From the IMG/VR virus record IMGVR_UViG_3300013094_000017, positions 186,001 to 250,000 of that record: 64,000 nucleotides of DNA; one strand, written 5' to 3'. Both the position numbers and the translations under genes were made by a program. Within the stretch, counting starts at the first letter, position 1. The number at the start of each line of letters is the position of its first letter. A model generated the notes under the pieces. The model worked only from the letters and a program-made list of their open reading frames with translations, had not been told where the DNA came from and did no database searches. This DNA is from a virus. Below are positions 41,898-47,846 of the stretch, piece after piece.

Positions 41898-42113
41898 CTA
41901 GATAGCATCAGCCTCTTCAACGTTATACTGCGTGATGTCGTCCTCAAGGATCTCAATAGCCGTCACACGCACTTCGTTATCAGTGGTCATACCGCCGAGG
42001 ACATTCTTGTAGTCCAAGAGTTCTTGTGCATACTCAAGAGCCTGGTCTCGGTTATCGAACGGTTCGTCGTGTGTGATCTCAGCACGCACTGTGGTGTAGA
42101 TGACTGTCTTCAT
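41898..42113 (-). CDS. Hypothetical protein, 71 aa
   Basis: MKTVIYTTVRAEITHDEPFD, then helical QALEYAQELLDYKNVLGG and EVRVTAIEILEDDITQYN. ATGA overlap with the gene upstream. Confidence 0.6.
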   Translation of the reverse strand: MKTVIYTTVRAEITHDEPFDNRDQALEYAQELLDYKNVLGGMTTDNEVRVTAIEILEDDITQYNVEEADAI

Positions 42114-42316
42114 TCTGCTGTCTCCATTGACATCTCTTGCAAGCGGTCATACGCATTAACAAAGTCCTCGCAAAGCAGACGCATACGATGCATAGCCTGC
42201 TCTTCGCTGTCGCTTAGGCCAATGTCTTCAAAGTCGTAACCGTCTTCTAGAACATTAACGCAATCGCGCAAATCACCTAAGGTGTTTTCGAACCTGCAAT
42301 AACTCATATTAGCCAT
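42110..42316 (-). CDS. Widespread small phage protein, 68 aa
   Basis: MANMSYCRFENTLGDLRDCV is a start I recall from many small phage proteins; the rest is an acidic helix with a Met-rich end. Early leader upstream. Function unknown. Confidence 0.68.
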   Translation of the reverse strand: MANMSYCRFENTLGDLRDCVNVLEDGYDFEDIGLSDSEEQAMHRMRLLCEDFVNAYDRLQEMSMETAE

Positions 42317-42346
42317 TTTGTTTCTCCGTTGTGTTAGTGTAAGTGC

Positions 42347-42375
42347 ATTATAGCAGGTAAAACCTGCTATGTCAA
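42347..42375 (-). promoter_or_regulatory. Early promoter P42.4 with dyad spacer
   Basis: TTGACA, 17 bp, TATAAT; dyad ATAGCAGGT-TT-ACCTGCTAT spans spacer and -10. Confidence 0.87.
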
Positions 42376-42378
42376 CCC

Positions 42379-42579
42379 CTAATTAGCAAACTCTTCTATG
42401 CAATCTAATACTTCTTCTAACTGCATAATAACATCTTCGATGTTGTTGTGGATAGTGTAGCAGACATCCTCGTCTTCAGGAAGTGCATCTTTGTAGACTG
42501 CAAATGCTTTCTGTTGCAAGCGGTTTGCAGTGTGAAGTGCTTCGATAGCGGCTTCTAGGTGTTGTTTGGCTAGTGACAT
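42379..42579 (-). CDS. Hypothetical helical protein, 66 aa
   Basis: All helical (QHLEAAIEALHTANRLQQKA; NNIEDVIMQLEEVLDCIEEF), acidic. Early leader upstream. Confidence 0.62.
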   Translation of the reverse strand: MSLAKQHLEAAIEALHTANRLQQKAFAVYKDALPEDEDVCYTIHNNIEDVIMQLEEVLDCIEEFAN

Positions 42580-42609
42580 AATGTTTCTCCGTTGTGTTAG
42601 TGTAAAGCT

Positions 42610-42638
42610 ATTATAGCACCAATGGTAAAACCTGTCAA
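42610..42638 (-). promoter_or_regulatory. Early promoter P42.6
   Basis: TTGACA, spacer with GGTTTTACC, TATAAT. The TGA in the -35 is the stop of the membrane protein upstream. Confidence 0.86.
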
Positions 42639-42856
42639 CCGATATAGTGAACTATTAATCCAACTACGCCTGTGAGCAGCATCACACCGTTCACAACGAT
42701 TAAGCTGGCCTTGCGCCATTCTATAGCTATAGCAAACCATATAGCACCGCCTACGCACAGCAACAGGGGCCCTTGTGGGTAGTATCCTAAGCTGTTAACT
42801 GCTGTGCCAACGATTAAGATCGTTGTAGCTATCCATTCTAATATTAAGATTCTCAT
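42635..42856 (-). CDS. Membrane protein, 73 aa
   Basis: Start at 42856 (ATGA overlap with the SleB gene). MRILILEWIATTILIVGTAV and two further hydrophobic stretches, PLLLCVGGAIWFAIAI and ASLIVVNGVMLLTGVVGLIV. Its partnership with a wall hydrolase suggests a lysis accessory role such as a holin, which is inference. Confidence 0.55.
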   Translation of the reverse strand: MRILILEWIATTILIVGTAVNSLGYYPQGPLLLCVGGAIWFAIAIEWRKASLIVVNGVMLLTGVVGLIVHYIG

Positions 42857-43398
42857 ATGTCTAAAGTACTTCCTAATCCTTTGTGATAGAACAAATGTTG
42901 TCCCACCTTGGTTATATACTGCGTACGGTCTGCCCAAGCCGGCGATACATATGATGCATGATACATTAAAGCCTGCTGTAGGGGTCTTACACGTACCTTA
43001 TCCACCAGCACGCTATGCGCAATCATTTGACTCTCAGCCCACAACACACCCTTGGGCTTGTCCAACTTCTTCTTAAGTGTCCACGAGAACTGTGCCTTTG
43101 CGTGGACTACCTTGCACACACTGTTACCCCAATGGCCCGTCTTGAGTCTGTTTAAGGTTACCTGTGCAACTGCGTATTTGCCCTGCACCGGCTCCACCCC
43201 AGCTTCGTAGTATACATTCTCTGCTAGACAAGTCAAGTCATTTTTTGTGTAATGGACATTCTCATCTGTCTGCACAAGAAAAGCCTTGATCTCACGGACC
43301 TCATTGTGGACCTCAGTGATCTCACGTTGCTGGAACGACAGCAATGCTACCACTGCCGTTCCAGTTGCCGCTATGAGTAAATTACTCTTCGTCAACAC
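42853..43398 (-). CDS. SleB-type cell wall hydrolase, membrane anchored
   Basis: 181 aa from GTG 43398 (a longer frame reaches 43437). N-terminal membrane anchor LLIAATGTAVVALLSF, a linker, then the Hydrolase_2/SleB core: CLAENVYYEAGVEPVQGKYA, VAQVTLNRLKTGHWGNSVC, QFSWTLKKK, and C-terminal MYHASYVSPAW. These enzymes cleave peptidoglycan glycan strands. The uncleaved anchor suggests a signal-anchor-release type lysis enzyme or membrane-tethered hydrolase. It overlaps the Api92-like gene by 17 bp. Confidence 0.85.
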   Translation of the reverse strand: MLTKSNLLIAATGTAVVALLSFQQREITEVHNEVREIKAFLVQTDENVHYTKNDLTCLAENVYYEAGVEPVQGKYAVAQVTLNRLKTGHWGNSVCKVVHAKAQFSWTLKKKLDKPKGVLWAESQMIAHSVLVDKVRVRPLQQALMYHASYVSPAWADRTQYITKVGQHLFYHKGLGSTLDI

Positions 43399-43954
43399 TG
43401 TCTGCTTCCCACATCTCTTGGTTTTCGGAGATGGCAAAAGTATCGTCTAACTCTTGCGGTAGTTGATCACGAGCGCCTTGTGCATCACCCCAGTCTTGGT
43501 AGTAGTCATCATTGCCGTCTTGATAGATGCCAGCGAACTGCATACCACCTTCATAGTAGTAGCCAAGCACATCAAAGCCCGCTTCTTCCAAGAACGCATA
43601 AGCGCCTACTGGCGGAGCCCAAGCACTGTCAAAGTGCAGGGTGATGCTGTGGAAGCCGTCAATGGTCTCATTGATCTCGTAGTATTCATCCTCACTGCCA
43701 ACATCCCACTTGGTTCCCCAATTGCTCACGCACCAGTCATACCAAGTGCTGTAGCCATATTTCTCAAGGTTGGCTTCATATAGGGCCTGTAGTTCAGCAT
43801 CATCAGTACCTGGAGCACTGGTGATCATCAAAGCCTCGGGCACAGGAGCGAACTCCTGTAGCAATACCCCACGCTTAAAGGCCTCTTCGACACGCTGGAT
43901 CTGACCAGCATCTTTGTGAGTAAGTGTTACGATATTCTGGCACCAGTTTGGAAT
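43382..43954 (-). CDS. Api92-like protein, AUU start
   Basis: 190 aa if read from ATT 43954. The expected N-terminus of this family (PNWCQNIVTLTHKDAGQIQR) is present and in frame, but the position of the initiator ATG is ATT, preceded by AGGAACCCAAA. The first ATG/GTG/TTG alternatives lie more than 50 codons downstream. The body has YDWCVSNWGTKWDVGS and the C-terminal YYYEGGMQFAGIYQDG, the ferredoxin-like Api92/DUF1281 domain common in phages and mobile islands. Function unknown. Early promoter upstream. Confidence 0.8.
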   Translation of the reverse strand: MPNWCQNIVTLTHKDAGQIQRVEEAFKRGVLLQEFAPVPEALMITSAPGTDDAELQALYEANLEKYGYSTWYDWCVSNWGTKWDVGSEDEYYEINETIDGFHSITLHFDSAWAPPVGAYAFLEEAGFDVLGYYYEGGMQFAGIYQDGNDDYYQDWGDAQGARDQLPQELDDTFAISENQEMWEADSVDEE

Positions 43955-43993
43955 TTTGGGTTCCTACCTTTCTTAATTTGTTAGTGTAAGTGC

Positions 43994-44022
43994 ATTATAG
44001 CACCTTTCGGTGCTATGGTCAA
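43994..44022 (-). promoter_or_regulatory. Early promoter P44.0 with dyad spacer
   Basis: TTGACC, 17 bp, TATAAT; dyad ATAGCACC-GAAA-GGTGCTAT spans spacer and -10. Confidence 0.84.
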
Positions 44023-44277
44023 CTAGCATTCGTAAAGTTTAACTCCAGGATCTAACTGCTTCAACTCATTCGCCGCCTGTGTTAGAAACTTAAAATTCCT
44101 ACGAACAGTGGCCGCATCTAGCTCGCCATCACAGGTCAAGTTCTCTGGTGATAGTTTGCCATCGATGATATCTGCAATGTGTTGTCGGTCTTGGGCAGTG
44201 GCCAACGACAGAGGTTTATTCCCCCATATGGCACGCCATTGGTTTTCTGCTTGGATAAAGGACTTTAGTGTTTTCAT
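44023..44277 (-). CDS. Hypothetical protein, 84 aa
   Basis: Helical: MKTLKSFIQAENQWRAIWGN, TAQDRQHIADIIDGKLSPEN, VRRNFKFLTQAANELKQ. Early leader upstream; the -35 of the next promoter follows its stop directly. Confidence 0.62.
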   Translation of the reverse strand: MKTLKSFIQAENQWRAIWGNKPLSLATAQDRQHIADIIDGKLSPENLTCDGELDAATVRRNFKFLTQAANELKQLDPGVKLYEC

Positions 44278-44307
44278 TACGTTTCTCCGTGTTGTTAGTG
44301 TAAGTGC

Positions 44308-44336
44308 ATTATAGCACCTACACTAATCTCTGTCAA
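44308..44336 (-). promoter_or_regulatory. Early promoter P44.3
   Basis: TTGACA, 17 bp, TATAAT, shared leader. Confidence 0.86.
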
Positions 44337-44343
44337 CCTCTAT

Positions 44344-44616
44344 CTAGGCCATCTCTACCATGTTAGCAGGCACACGCCAAGCACCTTGTGGTGTATCGAT
44401 AACGATGTTCTTAATAGCGATCTTCTTAACGGTGCCTCGAATGGTTTGACGGCTACGGCTTGAAGTAAACTGGACAGCGTCACCTACACGGAATGTTCTT
44501 AGGTTCAATCGAGCGTTACGGCTTCGGACATACTTGATTGACTCTACGATTGAGTTGATATCCGCATCAGTCAATTCTGAAGTTAGGATTAGTTCATTGA
44601 TTTTGGCTACTGACAT
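44344..44616 (-). CDS. Small SH3/KOW-like protein, 90 aa
   Basis: N-terminal helices (NELILTSELTDADINSIVES), then FRVGDAVQFTSSRSRQTIRG, TVKKIAIKNIVIDTPQGAWR: a KOW/SH3-type beta barrel pattern (VGD-V-F...G-V-K). Such domains bind RNA or ribosomal and transcription factors; no target known. Confidence 0.65.
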   Translation of the reverse strand: MSVAKINELILTSELTDADINSIVESIKYVRSRNARLNLRTFRVGDAVQFTSSRSRQTIRGTVKKIAIKNIVIDTPQGAWRVPANMVEMA

Positions 44617-44644
44617 AGTCTGCTCCTTAAGTGTTTAAGTGTGT

Positions 44645-44673
44645 AGTATAACATCGGTATTACCAAATGTCAA
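44645..44673 (-). promoter_or_regulatory. Early promoter P44.6
   Basis: TTGACA, spacer with GGTAATACC, TATACT. TGA of the -35 is the stop of the gene at 44670. Leader diverges (CTTAAACACTTAAGGAGC). Confidence 0.84.
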
Positions 44674-44951
44674 CCTAAAAAGAATTCAATCTCTTTAATA
44701 AGATCTTCCTTCACTGGCTTGTCTTCGTCGCCATGCACATACGCGGCGAACTCCTCTTCATGCCAGCGTTCAAATGTGCTAGTCATTAGCCAATTGAATA
44801 TCTTTTCTGCTGACTCCTGCTTAACCTTAGCGCGGAACGCTTCCAATGCCTTAGCACTGTCGCCTTCTGTCCAGTAGGTAAGTCCGTCTTGCTCAACTAG
44901 CAGGCCTGCTTCGATTGCTAGTTGTTCTGTTGCGGAAAAGGTTGTGCTCAT
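44670..44951 (-). CDS. Hypothetical protein, 93 aa
   Basis: Helical, acidic (SAKALEAFRAKVKQESAEKI; FERWHEEEFAAYVHGDEDKP). ATGA overlap with the 43-aa gene upstream. Confidence 0.6.
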   Translation of the reverse strand: MSTTFSATEQLAIEAGLLVEQDGLTYWTEGDSAKALEAFRAKVKQESAEKIFNWLMTSTFERWHEEEFAAYVHGDEDKPVKEDLIKEIEFFLG

Positions 44952-45079
44952 GCCATTACTCCTTGTTTAACCTTGCGCCAATCCCAACGTGCCTGTGTGT
45001 ATGCACGACGGCTAAGTGTAAAGCCTGGGCAGTTCTTGCAGGCCCAAGCTACGAAGTGAACTTGCTCTACGTTACTCAT
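44948..45079 (-). CDS. Small protein, 43 aa
   Basis: MSNVEQVHFVAWACKNCPGF then basic, Trp-containing RRAYTQARWDWRKVKQG. CKNC could be half of a zinc site. ATGA couplings to both neighbours. Confidence 0.58.
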   Translation of the reverse strand: MSNVEQVHFVAWACKNCPGFTLSRRAYTQARWDWRKVKQGVMA

Positions 45080-45231
45080 AAGCCACAAGCCTCGTAGAAG
45101 CGTCCATAGTCAAAGCGACTGTTCATTGCCTTAGCAACATCTGCAAAAGCCTTAGCCGCTTGCTTGCGTGCATCCAAGTCTGCGATACCTGCTAGTTCTT
45201 TTGCCATTGCAATAAAGTGTTTACGTGACAT
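45076..45231 (-). CDS. Small helical protein, 51 aa
   Basis: MSRKHFIAMAKELAGIADLD, ARKQAAKAFADVAKAMNSRF, then FYEACGL. I recall similar 50-60 aa proteins from phage and plasmid genomes. GGAGAAACACAAG leader ends at its ATG. Confidence 0.62.
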   Translation of the reverse strand: MSRKHFIAMAKELAGIADLDARKQAAKAFADVAKAMNSRFDYGRFYEACGL

Positions 45232-45263
45232 CTTGTGTTTCTCCGTTTTGTTAGTGTGTAGCT

Positions 45264-45292
45264 ATTATAACACCGGTTTTACCTTTAGTCAA
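45264..45292 (-). promoter_or_regulatory. Early promoter P45.3
   Basis: TTGACT, spacer with GGTAAAACC, TATAAT. The next gene's stop overlaps the -35. Confidence 0.85.
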
Positions 45293-45530
45293 CCTCAATT
45301 AACTTTAATTCGTAGAACATATCCTGCGCCAAGTCTACGCTGACAAAGTCAATAGCATACTCTTCGCCACTCTCTTCACCTGTACCGTAGAAGCGACCTG
45401 TACTGAGATCCTCTCCCAGATCTAATAAGTCCTGGTCAGTATCCCAATAGTCAATGCGGATGCCCTCGCAATTGAATGGAACATACACTGCGGCACGGCC
45501 TACGATCTCTTTAACCTTATCTAAGCTCAT
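45285..45530 (-). CDS. Acidic hypothetical protein, 81 aa
   Basis: MSLDKVKEIVGRAAVYVPFN, RIDYWDTDQDLLDLGEDLST, EEYAIDFVSVDLAQDMFY. ATGA overlap with the 128-aa gene upstream. Confidence 0.6.
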   Translation of the reverse strand: MSLDKVKEIVGRAAVYVPFNCEGIRIDYWDTDQDLLDLGEDLSTGRFYGTGEESGEEYAIDFVSVDLAQDMFYELKLIEVD

Positions 45531-45913
45531 ACCTTCTCCTTTGCAACAATCTTAGGTTCACGTCCACTGCCATCGCTGATGTAGCCTAACACTAAGGTCT
45601 CCATAGCCCGCTTAGCCTCTTGCACGGCTTCCCAAGCAAGGTCTTCTGCGGTGCCGTCTTTGAATACTTCCATGGCATCCTCGTACAAGAAGCCACCTAC
45701 ATAAGCATCACCTAGCTCGATGTCCTTGTAGTAGGCCACAGCGCGAAGCATGAACCAATCTAATTCATACGCATCAATCTTGCGACAAAGGTCTTCAACG
45801 TCTGTTACAGTGTCATCAAAGCAGTCTCTGGGGCTAATATCTTCCCAGGACTTTTCGATCTTAACAGTAAAGCCATCCATTTCAAGCTGGCCTAGTGTTT
45901 CCCAATGGCGCAT
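45527..45913 (-). CDS. Acidic hypothetical protein, 128 aa
   Basis: MRHWETLGQLEMDGFTVKIE, ISPRDCFDDTVTDVEDLCRK, FMLRAVAYYKDIELGDAYVG: the pattern of a small alpha/beta family I recall in phages, unannotated. Early leader (GGAGAATG) upstream. Confidence 0.62.
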   Translation of the reverse strand: MRHWETLGQLEMDGFTVKIEKSWEDISPRDCFDDTVTDVEDLCRKIDAYELDWFMLRAVAYYKDIELGDAYVGGFLYEDAMEVFKDGTAEDLAWEAVQEAKRAMETLVLGYISDGSGREPKIVAKEKV

Positions 45914-45942
45914 ATCATTCTCCGTTTGTTTAGTTTAAGTGC

Positions 45943-45971
45943 ATTATAGCACAGGTATTACCAAAGGTCAA
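45943..45971 (-). promoter_or_regulatory. Early promoter P45.9
   Basis: TTGACC, spacer with GGTAATACC, TATAAT. TGA of the -35 is the stop of the gene at 45968. Confidence 0.84.
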
Positions 45972-46129
45972 TCCCAAAATTTATTAATAATCTCTTCTGC
46001 TTCCCTCATAGCACCATCAAAGTCACCAGCACCTAAGCAGAAGATCTCTCCGCTGTAGTGTAAGCACCAGCAGTTCAAGTGTAGATCAAATTCTACATCG
46101 TAACCAGTTTCTAATACATGTACAGCCAT
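45968..46129 (-). CDS. Small protein, 53 aa
   Basis: MAVHVLETGYDVEFDLHLNC, WCLHYSGEIFCLGAGDFDGA, MREAEEIINKFWD. AAGGAGAAT before ATG 46129. Small beta-alpha protein with several Cys. Confidence 0.58.
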   Translation of the reverse strand: MAVHVLETGYDVEFDLHLNCWCLHYSGEIFCLGAGDFDGAMREAEEIINKFWD

Positions 46130-46139
46130 AATATTCTCC

Positions 46140-46307
46140 TTATAAACTTGCGGTATCAATTTCTACGTCCGCTAGGACAATAGTAACATCCCACGGCTTC
46201 TTAGCACCTAGTAGGCCTGCTGCGAGTCTTTGTGCGGCAAAGCTAGACTCTGCTTTCACTTCAATCTTCTTGCTCTTGTAGAACGCTATATACATATATG
46301 TTCGCAT
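46140..46307 (-). CDS. Small protein, 55 aa
   Basis: MRTYMYIAFYKSKKIEVKAE, SSFAAQRLAAGLLGAKKPWD, VTIVLADVEIDTA: beta-alpha-beta layout. AAGGAGTAC precedes the ATG. Confidence 0.6.
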   Translation of the reverse strand: MRTYMYIAFYKSKKIEVKAESSFAAQRLAAGLLGAKKPWDVTIVLADVEIDTASL

Positions 46308-46336
46308 AGTGTACTCCTTGTTGTTAGTGTGTAAAC

Positions 46337-46365
46337 ATTATAGCGTAGGTTTTTCCATTTGTCAA
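46337..46365 (-). promoter_or_regulatory. Early promoter P46.3 (minus)
   Basis: TTGACA, 17 bp, TATAAT. Diverges from the plus-strand copy at 46389; the pair marks the switch of gene direction. Confidence 0.85.
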
Positions 46366-46388
46366 GCATTATATTGGTAATATTTTGG

Positions 46389-46417
46389 TTGACAGGTATT
46401 ACCAGCGATGCTATACT
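46389..46417 (+). promoter_or_regulatory. Early promoter P46.4 (plus)
   Basis: TTGACA, spacer with GGTATTACC, TATACT, then ACACTAACAACACGGAGAAC. The only clear plus-strand copy of the full promoter-leader element. Confidence 0.87.
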
Positions 46418-46447
46418 ACGTATACACTAACAACACGGAGAACTAAA

Positions 46448-46642
46448 ATGGGTACACCACTAATTGGAATGACGCTTGCAGATGCCTGCAGTATTGTTAA
46501 GGCCTATGCTGATCTACAAGGCTTACCGTTCTTAGAAGGTTTGATGGAAATGGATGCAGGCTATGATGACTTGGACCTTGAGGATCAAAGGGCCTGCAAC
46601 ATGGTATTGAAAGCTGGTCGAGAGATGTTTGCCCCAGTGTAG
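46448..46642 (+). CDS. Hypothetical protein, 64 aa
   Basis: MGTPLIGMTLADACSIVKAY, ADLQGLPFLEGLMEMDAGYD, then an acidic helix. Start set by the early leader (GGAGAACTAAA). Unknown. Confidence 0.65.
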   Translation: MGTPLIGMTLADACSIVKAYADLQGLPFLEGLMEMDAGYDDLDLEDQRACNMVLKAGREMFAPV

Positions 46643-46646
46643 TATA

Positions 46647-46692
46647 GTGGGAGTAGGTACGCAGGACACATCCTACTCCCCCGTCCTGCTTG
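46647..46692 (+). terminator. 3' structured element: terminator or pseudoknot
   Basis: GGGAGTAGG pairs with CCTACTCCC (9 bp), and GCAGGAC in the loop pairs with GTCCTGC downstream (7 bp), followed by TTGTTTT. The two stems interlock. Confidence 0.6.
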
Positions 46693-46856
46693 TTTTGGGC
46701 TAACATAGGCCACTACCTAACCACTGATCAGAACGTGGTCGCAGGTTAACACAGGCGCGGCATCACTATGTATAGCCTCATAGGGTTTCCTATAGGAGCA
46801 ATCGATCAGCATCCTCCTAACTCTCTCCCTCTTTATGCCTGACGTTCACGGTTTAC
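46693..46856. other. Non-coding, hairpin-rich spacer before tRNA
   Basis: No ORF. Contains ACCAC/GTGGT and CTATAGG/CCCTATG hairpins. Could hold another small RNA; no tRNA motif seen. Confidence 0.4.
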
Positions 46857-46933
46857 TGGTGCTCCGTCAGGGATTCGAACCCTGCCTCCCACGTTATGAG
46901 CATGGTACTCTCTACCTAGTGAGTTACCAGAGC
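46857..46933 (-). tRNA. tRNA with CAU anticodon (Met or Ile2)
   Basis: 77 nt with encoded ACCA end. Acceptor GCTCTGG/ACGGAGC (one mismatch at 7-66), D stem ACTC/GAGT, anticodon stem CCATG/CGTGG with loop CTCATAA, T stem CAGGG/CCCTG with TTCGAAT. CAU could be Met, or Ile if modified to lysidine; sequence alone does not decide. A promoter lies 17 bp upstream. Confidence 0.93.
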
Positions 46934-46949
46934 AAAAACTTATACATTA

Positions 46950-46978
46950 ATAATACTATATCTATTCAGTTTTGTCAA
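46950..46978 (-). promoter_or_regulatory. Promoter of tRNA
   Basis: TTGACA, 17 bp, TATTAT on the minus strand, start site predicted about 10 nt before the tRNA. Confidence 0.75.
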
Positions 46979-46985
46979 CTGTTAG

Positions 46986-47006
46986 TGGGCCTACCTTGAC
47001 TCGAAC
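46986..47006 (-). pseudogene. 3' part of split tRNA gene
   Basis: Minus strand: T-loop GTTCGAGTC, CAAGG, acceptor strand TAGGCCC and discriminator A; no CCA (CTA). The acceptor strand pairs with GGGCCTG at 47706, 700 bp away. Confidence 0.65.
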
Positions 47007-47012
47007 TAAATA
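47006..47012 (+). promoter_or_regulatory. Late promoter of HNH gene
   Basis: CTAAATA, 5 nt before the ATG at 47018; it begins at the base where tRNA homology stops. Confidence 0.6.
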
Positions 47013-47017
47013 CTATT

Positions 47018-47695
47018 ATGAAACTAGAACTTACTCCGCAGCGTATTGCAGCTAACAAAAAGAACTGCCTACTAGGAGGAGCAGCATTTGCCGCTAAAAT
47101 GTCATCAGCATATAATGCTAATCCCAGCTATTGTAATCAATGCAGCACTATATTACCTCAGAGCAAGAAAAACAATAAATTCTGTAATTCCTCTTGTTCT
47201 GCAAAATATAGCAATGCACGCAAGGACTATTCAAAGTTCACACCAGGACCTGTTCCTAAACCTAAAGATCCTACAGCGGGGTCAGCACCCTATAGTACAT
47301 TATTCCGTTGTGAGTGTAAACATTGCGGAGTAATTAAGCTGTATCGATCTCAAACCAAGTATTGTCCTGAACACAGGGATCTTTATAGCCACGCAGGCCG
47401 AGCTAAGTATTGGTTCACATTTAACGTGTTTCATTACCCTGATCTGTTTGATCTAAACTGGGTTAACTCTGTGGGATTTCGAAGCTCTTCTAATCCCAAT
47501 GGAGTTACTAGGGATCATAAAGTAAGTGTCAATGACGCCATTCGAAACAACTATGATCCCTATTACATAAAGCACGTACTCAACTGTGAGCTAATGCTAT
47601 TCGCTGAAAATAATAAAAAGAAAACCAAGTCCTCTATCACCTATGCAGAGCTAGTCATACAAGTTAACCTGTATGATCAGTCTCTGACCAACTGA
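47018..47695 (+). CDS. HNH endonuclease inserted in a tRNA gene
   Basis: 225 aa. Zinc pairs CNQC and CNSSC at residues 38-61, CECKHC and YCPEH near 97-118, then the HNH region GVTRDHKVSVNDAIRNNYDP and VLNCELMLFAENNKKKTKSS. Relatives usually end a few residues after KSSITY; here the frame continues VIQVNLYDQSLTN, encoded by the antisense of the tRNA 5' part. Direction is opposite to the tRNA. Confidence 0.82.
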   Translation: MKLELTPQRIAANKKNCLLGGAAFAAKMSSAYNANPSYCNQCSTILPQSKKNNKFCNSSCSAKYSNARKDYSKFTPGPVPKPKDPTAGSAPYSTLFRCECKHCGVIKLYRSQTKYCPEHRDLYSHAGRAKYWFTFNVFHYPDLFDLNWVNSVGFRSSSNPNGVTRDHKVSVNDAIRNNYDPYYIKHVLNCELMLFAENNKKKTKSSITYAELVIQVNLYDQSLTN

Positions 47696-47706
47696 GCTAC
47701 AGGCCC
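47673..47706 (-). pseudogene. 5' part of split tRNA gene
   Basis: Minus strand: GGGCCTG acceptor, TA, D-arm GCTC-AGTTGGTCA-GAG. Best match by eye is a tRNA-Ile/Met type start. The anticodon arm cannot be rebuilt with confidence, so amino-acid identity is not assigned. Confidence 0.7.
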
Positions 47707-47715
47707 TAAAACTAC

Positions 47716-47795
47716 AGTGTGAGATCCCAAAGTATCCTTATGGGACGATTTATCTATCCGCTGCGCAGTACTATGTACATCGCCAATCTCACACT
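47716..47795 (-). ncRNA. Cloverleaf-like structured RNA
   Basis: 80 nt closed by a perfect 10-bp stem AGTGTGAGAT/ATCTCACACT. Inside: an arm ending GTAC-ATA-GTAC flanked by GCG/CGC, a weak GAT/ATC hairpin, and CCCA-AAG/CTT-TGGG with GATA loop and one bulge. No T-loop TTC motif, so not a tRNA. A perfect TATAAATA late promoter lies 4-5 nt before the stem. T4 also makes non-tRNA stable RNAs in its tRNA cluster. Confidence 0.6.
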
Positions 47796-47799
47796 TCTT

Positions 47800-47807
47800 T
47801 ATTTATA
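47800..47807 (-). promoter_or_regulatory. Late promoter of structured RNA
   Basis: TATAAATA, exact T4 late consensus, on the minus strand. Confidence 0.7.
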
Positions 47808-47846
47808 ACTCAAATGATGTTATACTACACTATATGACTTATAGTA

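Noticed and set aside
47007-47680. Group I intron in the split tRNA
   Set aside because: Almost all of the insert is the HNH ORF on the opposite strand; no space or sequence for a P3-P7 core.
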